Part shown: positions 28,830 to 38,961 of the stretch, piece after piece
How positions within the stretch are numbered: position 1 is the stretch's first letter
How the letters are laid out: each line of letters opens with the position of its first letter
Assembly: GCF_026262505.1 (NCBI RefSeq)
Contig: NC_067206.1
Location: 2,294,001-2,358,000, forward strand
DNA length: 64,000 nt
Direction: 5' to 3'
DNA from: Trichomonas vaginalis G3
Lineage: Eukaryota; Parabasalia; Trichomonadida; Trichomonadidae
Made by a program: the position numbers and the translations under genes
Notes under the pieces: model-generated
Seen by the model: only the letters and a program-made list of their open reading frames with translations
Databases searched by the model: none
What the model was told of the DNA's origin: nothing

Positions 28830-31800
28830 TCAGATTTGATTTTGGTTAAATCCTGAATCGCTGTCATTTCTCTTATTCTTTCTTAATGAACCAAAAAACA
28901 TAATGATTAATCCAATTAGTACGATGAAAAGAAGTACTGAGATCACAATTAATGCTATTTCTAATGTTGATAGGCCATTTATATGCCTCCATTTTGAATT
29001 TAAAATAATATTCTTTGAATTACAATTCTGTCCTAAAATTTCCTTATCAAAAATTTTATTTGATGTATATTTGTCAGTTGCATCATACTCTGTCCAAATC
29101 TCAGTACTTGATGATATTTCACCATCATCTTGTCCGAGAAGATATGCTCCTTTATAACAAACTAGTTTAATTCCAAGTATTTCATTTGGAATACCATTCA
29201 TAAATGATTCAGGAAGAATCACAGTATTTGGAAGTTTACTATAGTCCTCATAAAACTCACCTCCAAAGCCATCATTTGTTTTTTCCCAGTTACGATTTAA
29301 TGTGATCGAATTAATCTGTTCTATTTCATCTGGGATTTTAATTGTTTTTGGCAATTCGCCGAATGTGCATATTATTGCATTGTCAACTTTTCTGATAATG
29401 AAGTTTTCTTTGATATAAAACACTGGATGATCTTTATCAATTGTCACACGTATATTTGGAACTGCTTCAAAACACTTTCCATTTATCTGAGTTATGTGTG
29501 ATGGAATATGAAATTCCTTAATCGAGGACAGTTTGAACAAGTTGTTTAGAGTTGTTATTCCCTTTCCAATTGTTACCGCTTTAAGGTATGAGCAGTTATA
29601 GAAAATATTTTCTCCAATCGATCTAACTGAATCAGGGATATTAAAAGATTTTATACTTGTTTCTTGGAAAGCGTATCCATTTATTGATATTAGACTTGTT
29701 GATAATTTGATCGAATAAAGATTTGTGCATTGACTTAAAATTGATTTTGATAGCTCGCTTATCATTGATAAATCGATTTCTTTCAATGAAATGCATCTTT
29801 CAAAGGCATTAGATCCAATAAATTTGACGCTAGGAGGTAAAACAATTGATTTCAGGCTTATGCAATTATAAAATGCATATTTGCCAATAAAGTTAACTTT
29901 ATTTGGTATTGATATCTTCTTAAGGGAAGTACAATTGTAGAACACTTGATCTTCTATCGATATTATACTTGAAGGAATTTCGATTTCTTCTAACAAGCAA
30001 TCGTTTTGGAAAGATCCATAATCTATGGAATTCAAAAGCATTTTTGATGGAAATGATATTTTCTTCAAACTTGGAATATTTGATAATGAATCTGTAATAT
30101 AAAATGTAATGTTTTCTATTACAATTTCTTTCAAATTTTTAGCAAAAAGAAAAGCATTTTGGGAAATATTTGAATATTGAGCTGGGATTGTAATTTTCTC
30201 ATCTTTTATAAAAGATGACAAAGATAAAATTATTCTTTCATCGTTAATGATAAAACCATTTTCAATATAAATATTGCTTCTTAGAAGAGGAAACTCAAAT
30301 TTTGCATTTACACAATCAGAGAATGCTCTTGCATCGAATTTTGTTGATGAATTACGTACTACAATTTTTGTTAAATATGTGCAATTTGCAAAGCAAAACT
30401 CATCAACATCACCTATGATAACTTTTTTGATCTTCGAAGATTGAAATGCGTGATGAGATACCTGCATAAATAATGATAAATCAAGCTCTTTGATTTCTCC
30501 TGTATATGCAAATGCATATTCAAATATTTTGTGTTCAATTGGTAAATCATCTAGTCTTATGAATTGAATATCTTCCAAATTCGTGCAATTACAAAACGCA
30601 TTTGGATATATTACAAAATAAGATATTGGCTTCTCATCGCTTTCACTCGGATTATCTCCTTCAGTTTCGTTACCTGGATTATCCATATCTTCAGTTGAAT
30701 TAGCAATTGAGCTATTATTATCTTCAATAATAATATTATCTGTAATAGGATAAATCTTTATGTTTTTCAGGTTGGAACAATAATGAAAAGCAGAAGTTCC
30801 AATTCCTTGTGTATAAATAGATAAACTTGTAATACCTTGGCATCCTGCAAAACAATAATGATCTAATCTCTGACAATAAATACTCGATGCTTTAACTTTT
30901 TTGCAATAGAAAAATGCCTTTTCTTCAATTGTCATTGGTGTTTCTGAATCTTTAGTTGTAGAAGTAATTTCATATTCTAATTCTTTACAATACGCAAATG
31001 AATTTATTCCAAAATATGTAACAGTTCCAAAAGTTACTGATTTCAGATTTTTGCAAAAATAAAAGGCTTGTTTTTCTATTGTTGTAACTCCTGGAGCAGT
31101 AACTGTCTCCAGACTATAGCAATTGGCTGCAAAATAAGTTGGGATATTTGTAATTGAGCTAGGAAGTTTAATATTTTTCAATAGAAAACATTCTTGGAAT
31201 ATATTTTGAATAATAGCTTTTTCTGGAATTTCAACACTTTTCAATTGTGTATTGGAAAATGCATTTGGACTTAATGTAATGTTACTATCTACTACTTCAA
31301 AATTAATTGATTCAAGTAATGAAAATTGAAATGCTGAAGCCTTGATCATAGTGCATTCTCTTGGAATCGTTATTTTTCTCAGTGATGTTCTTTGGAAGCA
31401 TGAAACACCGAATGAAATAACTTTTCCGAATTCAAATTGTGATAATGATAAACATTCATAAAACGCATATGATTCTATTTCAGTTGCACTTCTCATTATT
31501 ACACTTTCCAGCTGGAAGCAATTGTAAGCAAAGCTATATGGAATCTTAGTCAAACCATTCATTGAAATTGACTTTATATAAAAGCAATTCTCAAATGCGC
31601 TTTCTTCAGCATTAGTAATACTATCTGATTGAAACTTTTCTATCCGAGAATTTTTAAAAGCGCTTTCCTCAATTTCTGTAACAGAATTGGAAACGACAAC
31701 TTCTGTAAGTAACATATTTGTATTTGCAAAGCATCTATATCCAATCTTCTTGAAATGATTGCCTTTTATTTCGATTTTTTCTGCTAAGAAATAGTATCTT

Positions 31801-32018
31801 TGTGATTTTAATGTTCCATTGGTAGAATCATTCCCGCCATTTATATCAATAATAATAGAATTTGCATTCTTTTCAATCATGATTTGATAAATTTTATCAG
31901 CATTAGTGTAATCTTCAACGTTATTTATTGTTATAGTCTTGCCTTGAACAACAGGTTCAGTATTGATGAAGACTTTCTGACTCATTAGAGTCAAAAACAT
32001 AAGATTCCCCTTGAACAT
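28830..32018 (-). CDS. BspA-like leucine-rich repeat surface protein
   Basis: 1062 residues from the ATG at 32018. The frame is open further upstream, but only from a TTG, and the chosen start gives a hydrophobic leader (MFKGNLMFLTLMSQ). TpLRR repeats of about 23 residues fill most of the length (pattern AFxxCxxLxxIxIPxxVxxI, for example YAFYNCISLKSIVLPPSV). An acidic Asn/Glu/Ser-rich insert (around residues 435-460) breaks the repeats. A transmembrane helix at about 1021-1043 and a short basic then polar tail (SLRKNKRNDSDSG) complete a type I surface protein. It is probably an adhesin; it differs strongly from the BspA-like gene 2 kb away. TTCAATTTTCC precedes the ATG. Confidence 0.92.
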   Translation of the reverse strand: MFKGNLMFLTLMSQKVFINTEPVVQGKTITINNVEDYTNADKIYQIMIEKNANSIIIDINGGNDSTNGTLKSQRYYFLAEKIEIKGNHFKKIGYRCFANTNMLLTEVVVSNSVTEIEESAFKNSRIEKFQSDSITNAEESAFENCFYIKSISMNGLTKIPYSFAYNCFQLESVIMRSATEIESYAFYECLSLSQFEFGKVISFGVSCFQRTSLRKITIPRECTMIKASAFQFSLLESINFEVVDSNITLSPNAFSNTQLKSVEIPEKAIIQNIFQECFLLKNIKLPSSITNIPTYFAANCYSLETVTAPGVTTIEKQAFYFCKNLKSVTFGTVTYFGINSFAYCKELEYEITSTTKDSETPMTIEEKAFFYCKKVKASSIYCQRLDHYCFAGCQGITSLSIYTQGIGTSAFHYCSNLKNIKIYPITDNIIIEDNNSSIANSTEDMDNPGNETEGDNPSESDEKPISYFVIYPNAFCNCTNLEDIQFIRLDDLPIEHKIFEYAFAYTGEIKELDLSLFMQVSHHAFQSSKIKKVIIGDVDEFCFANCTYLTKIVVRNSSTKFDARAFSDCVNAKFEFPLLRSNIYIENGFIINDERIILSLSSFIKDEKITIPAQYSNISQNAFLFAKNLKEIVIENITFYITDSLSNIPSLKKISFPSKMLLNSIDYGSFQNDCLLEEIEIPSSIISIEDQVFYNCTSLKKISIPNKVNFIGKYAFYNCISLKSIVLPPSVKFIGSNAFERCISLKEIDLSMISELSKSILSQCTNLYSIKLSTSLISINGYAFQETSIKSFNIPDSVRSIGENIFYNCSYLKAVTIGKGITTLNNLFKLSSIKEFHIPSHITQINGKCFEAVPNIRVTIDKDHPVFYIKENFIIRKVDNAIICTFGELPKTIKIPDEIEQINSITLNRNWEKTNDGFGGEFYEDYSKLPNTVILPESFMNGIPNEILGIKLVCYKGAYLLGQDDGEISSSTEIWTEYDATDKYTSNKIFDKEILGQNCNSKNIILNSKWRHINGLSTLEIALIVISVLLFIVLIGLIIMFFGSLRKNKRNDSDSGFNQNQI

Positions 32019-32685
32019 TTGGAAAATTGAATTTTGAATTCCAAAGAATTTTGTCAGGTAATTCAATCTATGCTCAAATAAGCAATTGTCGTGCTGTGAA
32101 TAGATTTATGGAAATTATTTTTCGATTATAGTATTCTGTCAAATGACCGCATTCAAAACTTCAAAACAATTGAATGAATTTGAAATTGATATGCATTTAA
32201 TGGATTTAATTAGTTTTCCCATCACCCAATAAGAGGGAAAATCATGGTATTCTTTTCCGGAAATGATATATTTTAAAGGAAAAACATTATAGAAAAAAAT
32301 GTCCATATTGAAAATTTGAGAATAACTCAATTTTGAAAGTAATTTAAGTCGGAAAAATATCTAACCTTATTATATGATAAATCATGGGATCTACTATTAA
32401 TTATTGCCTCACAGCCATGCATTTTTTGCGTTCATCAATCCCAATCATGATTTATATTTTGGAGAAATTGATAATCAAATTTAATTGATCATTTTGTACT
32501 ATTTAATTAGTATATATGAATTTAGTATGTATAATCGACTAAAGTGCTCGTATCAAAATAAATCATATTTCTTAATTCCAAAAAATAATTTTTCAAATTT
32601 CGATTTTCACTCAATTAAAACAAATTTAATTACTCAAGAAATAAATATTTTAATAAACAATATGTAAAAAGATTGAATAGTATTC
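32019..32685. other. Intergenic, nothing recognised
   Basis: AT-rich promoter region of the BspA-like gene and 3' spacer of the kinase. Only short random-looking frames. Confidence 0.5.
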
Positions 32686-33993
32686 TTAACCTTCATTTAT
32701 ATATGTGAATCCTTGCAACTGTTGCTGAACTCCTGCTCCAACGAGTGAAGGATCTTCGTATGTGAGCTTAGGTGCTTCGCATGTGAACTGCCTGTCGAAT
32801 TGAGAAACGTCGGTTACGCTCTTGATCTGAGGCTTCCATTCCATAGGGATAGTCTTCTGGAAAAGGCTCTTCCAGTTCAAATTTCCGAAGAATGGATGAG
32901 CTTTGATCTCCTCCATATCTGATGGGCCCGAACCGAGGCGTGTATCAGGATTCTTATCGAGGAGTTTGGAGAGGAGGTCTATAGCATCAGGAGTTGCGTC
33001 ATCTGGGAACGTAACATCGTCGCGGAGAATATAACGATACATTTGATTGGTATTTGTATCGTAGAAAGGTGGATATCCATAGAGCATTTCATAAGCGAGA
33101 GTTCCAAGAGCCCACCAGTCAACTGCCATGCCATACTCGTTACCTTCAATGATTTCTGGAGCAAGATACTCAGGAGTGCCGCAAAACGTGGATGTCTTTG
33201 ATTGTTTGGTCATTTTTTCTTTGACTAAGCCGAAATCTGTTAACTTGATGTAGCCATCCTTGTCGAAAAGGATGTTTTCTGGTTTAAGATCACGATGAAC
33301 GACACCAATTGAATGAAGATAACCAATCGCAAGCACAAGCTCTGCAATATAATATCTGGCTCTATCTATAGTGAATTTGTGTTCTTCCCTCAGTCTGGCG
33401 AATAATTCGCCGCCGGCGACATAATCGAGAACTAGGAAGATCTTTGTCTCTGTTTGGAAGCAATACTTAGCTGACACAATGAATGGGTGATTAGCCTTTA
33501 AAAGAACATCACGTTCGGTTAAGGTCCTTTCAACGAGATCATATTCAGCGAGAAGACGTTTAGAAATTGATTTCATAGCATAGATCTGACTAGTCTTCTT
33601 GTTCTTGACAAGTTGAACTTTGCCGTAGGTTCCTTTGCCGAGAACTTTGAGAATGTCGAAGTCTTCGATCTTAACGGCTTCATTTGCACCGGAGATTAAT
33701 TTATTTATCTCGCGAACCCATTCTTTCATTTCTTCATCTGAGTCACAAGAAACTTGATATGTACGTACATTGGGAACTACAACCCTGAATGCGTATTTTC
33801 GTGAACATTCTGGATGTGGTGCAACTTCTGTTACATTTGAAAGTGGGATTTTACCTTTTTGTCGACCACCTGGTTTTTTGTAATAATTGATATACTTTGG
33901 TGTTAAAACAAACCACCTTCTATGCCACGTTTTGATGAATCCGCCACATTTTGTGGCCCATCCAACATGACAAGGCTGTTCGTCATCATTCAT
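32686..33993 (-). CDS. PH-domain AGC protein kinase (Akt/PKB-like)
   Basis: 435 residues from the ATG at 33993. A PH domain spans about 6-100 (GGFIKTWHRRWFVL, ending EMKEWVREINKLI). The kinase domain spans about 112-370: glycine loop GKGTYGKV (119-126), K141, HRDLKPEN (233-240), DFG (253-255) and activation loop TSTFCGTPEYLAPE, whose Thr is the PDK1-type site. An AGC tail follows, ending with a hydrophobic-motif-like GFTYI. This is the architecture of Akt/PKB, which is recruited to phosphoinositides and controls growth and survival. The basic KTWHRRW in the PH domain fits lipid-headgroup binding. Confidence 0.93.
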   Translation of the reverse strand: MNDDEQPCHVGWATKCGGFIKTWHRRWFVLTPKYINYYKKPGGRQKGKIPLSNVTEVAPHPECSRKYAFRVVVPNVRTYQVSCDSDEEMKEWVREINKLISGANEAVKIEDFDILKVLGKGTYGKVQLVKNKKTSQIYAMKSISKRLLAEYDLVERTLTERDVLLKANHPFIVSAKYCFQTETKIFLVLDYVAGGELFARLREEHKFTIDRARYYIAELVLAIGYLHSIGVVHRDLKPENILFDKDGYIKLTDFGLVKEKMTKQSKTSTFCGTPEYLAPEIIEGNEYGMAVDWWALGTLAYEMLYGYPPFYDTNTNQMYRYILRDDVTFPDDATPDAIDLLSKLLDKNPDTRLGSGPSDMEEIKAHPFFGNLNWKSLFQKTIPMEWKPQIKSVTDVSQFDRQFTCEAPKLTYEDPSLVGAGVQQQLQGFTYINEG

Positions 33994-34013
33994 TTTCAAA
34001 TTTTATTCGAGAA

Positions 34014-34022
34014 AAAATGAGA
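34014..34022 (-). promoter_or_regulatory. Initiator (Inr) of the PH-AGC kinase gene
   Basis: TCATTTTTTC on the minus strand, about 25 bases before the ATG, matches the T. vaginalis Inr consensus TCAYW. Confidence 0.6.
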
Positions 34023-35150
34023 AGTTTTTATTCCTTCAAAAATTCAGAAACGATTATATTTATGTGAAACATTTGAATTATGAGAATAATAATATTGATC
34101 AAAATATGATAAAAAGCTTAATTATTATCAAAGTAATAAAATAATGATGGATAGCCCTGTAAACTTTTTGAAAGAATATAAATATCTATCGATCCAGTTT
34201 TGTATCGTGTAAAGTAGATAGTGGAAGTGTAAATATTTATATTAACCATTAGAATAGCATATAGATATTAAAATTCGAAATTGAATGGAATAATCAATTT
34301 GATTTTTCTGGATAGGAATACTAGAATATATAATTTTTCAACTATTCGAGTTTTTATTGAAAATTTGTTATCACAAAACTGGTCAGGCGAAATTTTTAGA
34401 TTATTCGTTGCTTTATAGAACGTTGTTTCATATAAGTATGAAAATACAAAAAAAAGAGTTTTAAAACTTTCCGATAAATTTCCTATCAATTAATGCGGGT
34501 CGGACAACCACATTAAAAAGCACTACTAGGTAATTTGATCAACCATGGAATAATACTCATTACAAAAAGTTTCTATCACCCAAATAAATTGTAAATTCGT
34601 TAATATCGGACTAAATATATCCATATTTTTTATTTAAATTTCTCTCAAAATTCAAAAGTTGAATAAAATTTTATATAGCTTTTGAAAGTATCTCAGAAAA
34701 ATATAAAATTTATTTTTGACATCTATATTCATAAATCACAAATATTTAACCAATGTTATATTTCCTGCTTTTCCGAAAAAAATTCCGATAAACTTGTAAA
34801 ATAAGTAGTATATGCTGGGGTTTTTGTTACTTTTTTTGCAAAAGGAGATTGGTTCAAAATTAGAATGATTATGGAACACTCATTTGACGCTATTTCGAAA
34901 ATTTGTAATGAATTTATCTGTATCCAAAAAAAATTTATAGTGAATTTCAATAGAAATGTTATAATATCTTACATAAATAATAAATAACTTATGATTTTTT
35001 GCTTTTGTATGAAATGAAGATTGAATATTTAAAAATTAACTTTTATTCATAAACTTCATAGATGAGTATATGTACCTTTCGGTCCTCTTCAACTTTGCTC
35101 ATATTAACTTTTCTCAATATCCTTTATATAAGTCAGAAATGAAAATTGTA
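34023..35150. other. Intergenic, nothing recognised
   Basis: About 1.1 kb of very AT-rich DNA upstream of the kinase. Only short random-looking frames; no repeat or RNA gene seen. Confidence 0.5.
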
Positions 35151-35249
35151 CCAAAACTCGACTCCGCCGATTGAAATTTCAACATGAATGCAAATTGCGA
35201 CAACGTGGCGTTTCCCGAAGTGTTTATCTTTCTTAATATGACATGCGTT

Positions 35250-36720
35250 GAAAATCTTGAAAGATTAGACACTCCCTTTGAGATCTTGAACTGTTTCGGT
35301 GATATTTATAAGTTTTTCGTTATATTTCGTTGAATTTATCTCTGTTTGATGGAAATAACATTGAGAAACAAGAAGAGGAGTACTATCGAAGCTCACATCA
35401 AATAAGTGTTGAGATTTATGTGGAATTCGTATAAGCATTGTTTCGAAACTAACAAATTGCTTCTTTTGCCTGTCTCGTATATAAAAGATGCGTCTGAACA
35501 GTTGATATTTACAAAATTACAACTCTAAATATGGCTGATGATGGAATTTGACTTAATAGAGGTAAACCACATGAAATGTATCAATGCTTTGTTATTTGTA
35601 CAATGAATTTCAACCTGTTTTGTATCAATGCATTCAAAATCATAAAAAAAACTTTAAACAAATGAGTCAAAAAATGATGTTTCTCTAAATAAATATGCAA
35701 AACTATACCTAAGATATCCGATTTTAACTCCTTGGCAGTGTTAGAAGCAGCATCTCGACATTGGTGTGTTTTTAGCATGATCGGTGAGAAATGAAGCTTC
35801 ACCGTAGTAATAGAACCACACTGAAGAAGTGAAATCGATGAATGAACACCTTTCAATTGATAATAGCAGGAGATGTTGAATCTTTGTTCAGGAATAAGAA
35901 ATTGCAGTCAATAATGTCAACACTAGGATATATCATGATTTTTTTTTTAATTTTTAATGAAAAATCATTTATTTTTGGAATATGGCATTAAACTTCACCG
36001 AAATTAAATGCAAGATCGCGTAAATTTGGATCATAAATGACTGGATTTGGTGCTGATGTATGATAAAATGAGCTTTCGGCGTAAATCAAAAAATCTGGTT
36101 CATATTGACTATTAGAATACATGTTTTCGGTTAATGATGGTAATATATCACGCAATCCGATAATGTGATCGATCGTTGTACTTAAAAATACCGAATTTTC
36201 TAACGATAACAAACAAAAGTCATCAATTGTACCGTTAGTAAATGAGAAGTATGATCCTTTAGCAATTTTAAGATCAGACCTTTCGAATTTGATCATTCAG
36301 ACGTTTTTAAAGACTTCATCTTCATTATTTAGCCCACTAAACGCAATACAGCTCACGAGCAGTTTAGTTTCATTAATATTGAATATTTGTGACTTTAAAA
36401 TATCACAAATAGTGTCAGATTCGATATTTGAAAATATTGTAGAATTTATCCCTATATTTCAGTTTTTTGCTGATAGAGCAGTGTATGATCCTGAGAATAT
36501 TTCATTGAAACATGTGTCAGTTATTTCAACGTTAGGAGATTCAGTATAAATGCAACTTGTTGTTTTAGTCTTTGCTGCTCTGTTTGAATAGCTGCATATT
36601 CTGCGAAATGTTGAGGATTGTACTATAAGAAAACTATCTTTTTGACAATCGTGGAACCATTGCGAAATTGCAACGTCATCAGTATCTTTAACTGAAATTC
36701 CGATAAGAATGAAATGAGTA
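35250..36720 (-). pseudogene. Decayed surface-type protein gene
   Basis: Reading the minus strand, the segment 36700-35988 is open in one frame for about 235 codons apart from two TGA stops, far fewer than expected by chance in such AT-rich DNA. Downstream pieces at ~35,820-35,660 and ~35,520-35,265 continue in other frames with the same style: short repeats of the form S-x-F with recurring Cys (SSTFRRICS, TDTCFNEIFSG, NINCSDASFIYETG, LLVSQCYFHQ). The pattern suggests a right-handed beta-helix or Pmp-like trichomonad surface protein, but the family is not certain. It is broken by stops and several frame changes and has no convincing start, so it is a pseudogene. Confidence 0.6.
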
Positions 36721-36873
36721 AATCAAGATTAAGAATCACTTGTCTATGATTCTATATGCTTTTGTATGGACGTCAAATAAAAATTTTACATTTCTTAGGT
36801 CTGGTGATATAAAACATGTATTTCTACTTTTCATGTCTAGCCTGAACAACAAATTGAAATTTATTATTTCTTA

Positions 36874-38190
36874 ATGTCACAAAATCAGTTCCATCTGACC
36901 ACAAATGGTTTGCAAAATATTCAAATAGCAAATATTCCGAATGACTTTGCTTTCATTGTAGGAGATCATACTTATCCGACAAACTTACCTCTTGCTTGTT
37001 TTATATCACCTCGAGTATGTAGAGAACATGTAAGCGATACTACAACAAATTCTCTAACAATAAACGTCGACGATAGTGATTATCAATTCAAGAGCATTGT
37101 CGACCTTATGAATGGAAAAACTTTAGATATTTCGGAAAATAACGTTGAATACTTAAAAGAAATAGGAATGCTTTTAGAGAACTTCGAAATTGTTGAGAAA
37201 TCATTGCAATACAAGTTCTCTATATCGCCAATTACTTTAGAAAATGTAATGGATCGTTTAACTGAGATGGTCAGCTGTAAAATTACACATCAAGAGACAA
37301 TAGAATTCGCCAGACAACATTTTCCAGAAATAGAATACAAGAATTTAGAAAAAGCTTCACCAGACGCATTATTTTACTTATTTTCACTCGAGAAGTTAAG
37401 AACTGTAAGTGAAGATTACTTATTTGAGCTTGCTTACAAACTTGTCACAGATCATGGTTCTAAATTATTCAGATTATTCGAATCAATTTTATTTGAGTTT
37501 GTTTCTACAGAAAACATGAAGAAATTTATATCAATTGCAGATCCAAATGAAATAACCGGTCGTTTGTGGGCCTCTATTTCGAAAAGACTTGAAATGAAAG
37601 TTTTTCCTGATTGGAAATCTGAAACCAGACATATTTACTCATCTGTCAAAGAAAATGAAGTAAAGAGAACTATGGAAAGATTGTATTATGATGATAAAAA
37701 AGAATGGAACGGCATTATTCAGTATTTATGGAGAAAGAATAACGAAAACCCACATAACGCCGGTTTAATATTTATTGGAGTTTCGTCAACTTACAATGGT
37801 GTCCATCAACAAAGTGTTATAGACCTTTCTTGGGATAATTATTGGTATTCAACAAATGAAAAGAATTCTTACTTCTCAGTCGACTTCCTGAAGATGCTAG
37901 TTGTTCCAAGAAGTGTTGAAATAAGGAATGGAAAGAGCGGATACTCATTAAAGTCATGGGTTATCGAAGGATCAAATGATGGAATTAACTTTGATATTTT
38001 GGATGAACATGAGTCATGTTTGGACTTCAAACCAAAGTATACAACAAAAGTTTACCAGTTAAACAATCCAGATAACAAAGAATACAGAATTATCAGATTG
38101 AGGCAGACAAGTGTAAACAACAATGGTAGTATGGCATTAGAATTATCGAGATTTGAAATTTACGGTGATCTAATTCTTCTTAATGAATGA
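36874..38190 (+). CDS. BTB-like / discoidin (F5/8 type C) domain protein
   Basis: 438 residues. The N-terminal ~110 residues resemble a degenerate BTB/POZ fold (FAFIVGDHTYPTNLPLACFISPRV then YQFKSIVDLMNGKTL). A helical BACK-like middle follows. The last ~140 residues form a discoidin/F5-8-type C beta-sandwich (VVPRSVEIRNGKSGYSLKSWVIEGSNDG, then YRIIRLRQTS and LSRFEIYG). No signal peptide is seen, so it is cytosolic despite the discoidin fold. This combination is a large expanded family in Trichomonas with no known function; by domain, a role as an adaptor that recognises a ligand through the discoidin face is plausible. Confidence 0.8.
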   Translation: MSQNQFHLTTNGLQNIQIANIPNDFAFIVGDHTYPTNLPLACFISPRVCREHVSDTTTNSLTINVDDSDYQFKSIVDLMNGKTLDISENNVEYLKEIGMLLENFEIVEKSLQYKFSISPITLENVMDRLTEMVSCKITHQETIEFARQHFPEIEYKNLEKASPDALFYLFSLEKLRTVSEDYLFELAYKLVTDHGSKLFRLFESILFEFVSTENMKKFISIADPNEITGRLWASISKRLEMKVFPDWKSETRHIYSSVKENEVKRTMERLYYDDKKEWNGIIQYLWRKNNENPHNAGLIFIGVSSTYNGVHQQSVIDLSWDNYWYSTNEKNSYFSVDFLKMLVVPRSVEIRNGKSGYSLKSWVIEGSNDGINFDILDEHESCLDFKPKYTTKVYQLNNPDNKEYRIIRLRQTSVNNNGSMALELSRFEIYGDLILLNE

Positions 38191-38523
38191 AAAAGATGAT
38201 TTTATATTTTTAATTAACGAATTAAAGTCTTATTTGGGAATAATATTATTGGTTGTATTATGTTTTGTTATATTGTTCAATTGTATTGTATGTAATAAAT
38301 GAATCAAATTTTGTTAAAATATTTAGCCATAATAGTAAGAAATTTCATGAACAATAGCATATGTTTAATGATAAAATCCGTATCGCAAAGGACTATTCAA
38401 GATTATTCAACAATGAACATAAAATAATTAATCATTTATAATGATCGAAATAAAATGCACATTTTAGATTGTTATTTCAAGTTATTATACGAACTGAAGG
38501 AATAAATCAATTGTGAAAATAAA
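38191..38523. other. Intergenic flank of the Maverick
   Basis: AT-rich spacer between the discoidin-type gene and the Maverick target duplication. Nothing else recognised. Confidence 0.5.
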
Positions 38524-38529
38524 GTCTAT
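38524..38529. repeat. Target-site duplication of the Maverick, left copy
   Basis: GTCTAT directly precedes the left terminal repeat; the same six bases follow the right end. Confidence 0.85.
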
Positions 38530-38808
38530 AGTAGTAGGATAGGAAGGGTTGTGTGAATTTTTTTGTTACATCTATATATAGACGATGCATTAAAATATAT
38601 TTATTTATAAATCATTAAAAAATTAACATTAATTTTAAAATAATTTATTTTTTATCTTTTATAAAAGAAGCTATATATAGATGATGTCAGATATTCCGCG
38701 ATTAATTAAACATTGTTTAAATCCTGAATGGAATCAATGGAGTCATAATCAAAGACCTCATATACGAGAGAGTAAAAGAAATTAGAAATAATTATTTTCA
38801 TGAATGAA
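38530..38808 (+). repeat. Left terminal inverted repeat of the Maverick
   Basis: The first ~200 bases match the right end almost exactly. Beyond that the left arm keeps only a shortened copy of the gene that lies in the right arm, so the two arms differ in length (about 280 versus 750 bases). Confidence 0.85.
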
Positions 38809-38961
38809 AGATTCACTACCATAATGAAATAAAAAATAAAAAAATAAAAAAAATTTAAAAAATAAACTTCTTACGAAAAATTAAACGCAAGACTATCAAA
38901 AGATAGAGTTGAAAGAGTAATGGTAATGATGAAGAAGAATTTGATGAGTTCAACATTGAAC

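Noticed and set aside
32019-32066. Longer N-termini beginning with TTG for the BspA-like protein (and likewise the cysteine protease and PH-kinase)
   Set aside because: Nuclear genes here start at ATG; the first in-frame ATG also gives a sensible leader or domain start.
35184-35333. Short plus-strand ORF of 49 codons
   Set aside because: It is antisense to better protein-like pieces of the surface-gene fossil and has no features of its own.
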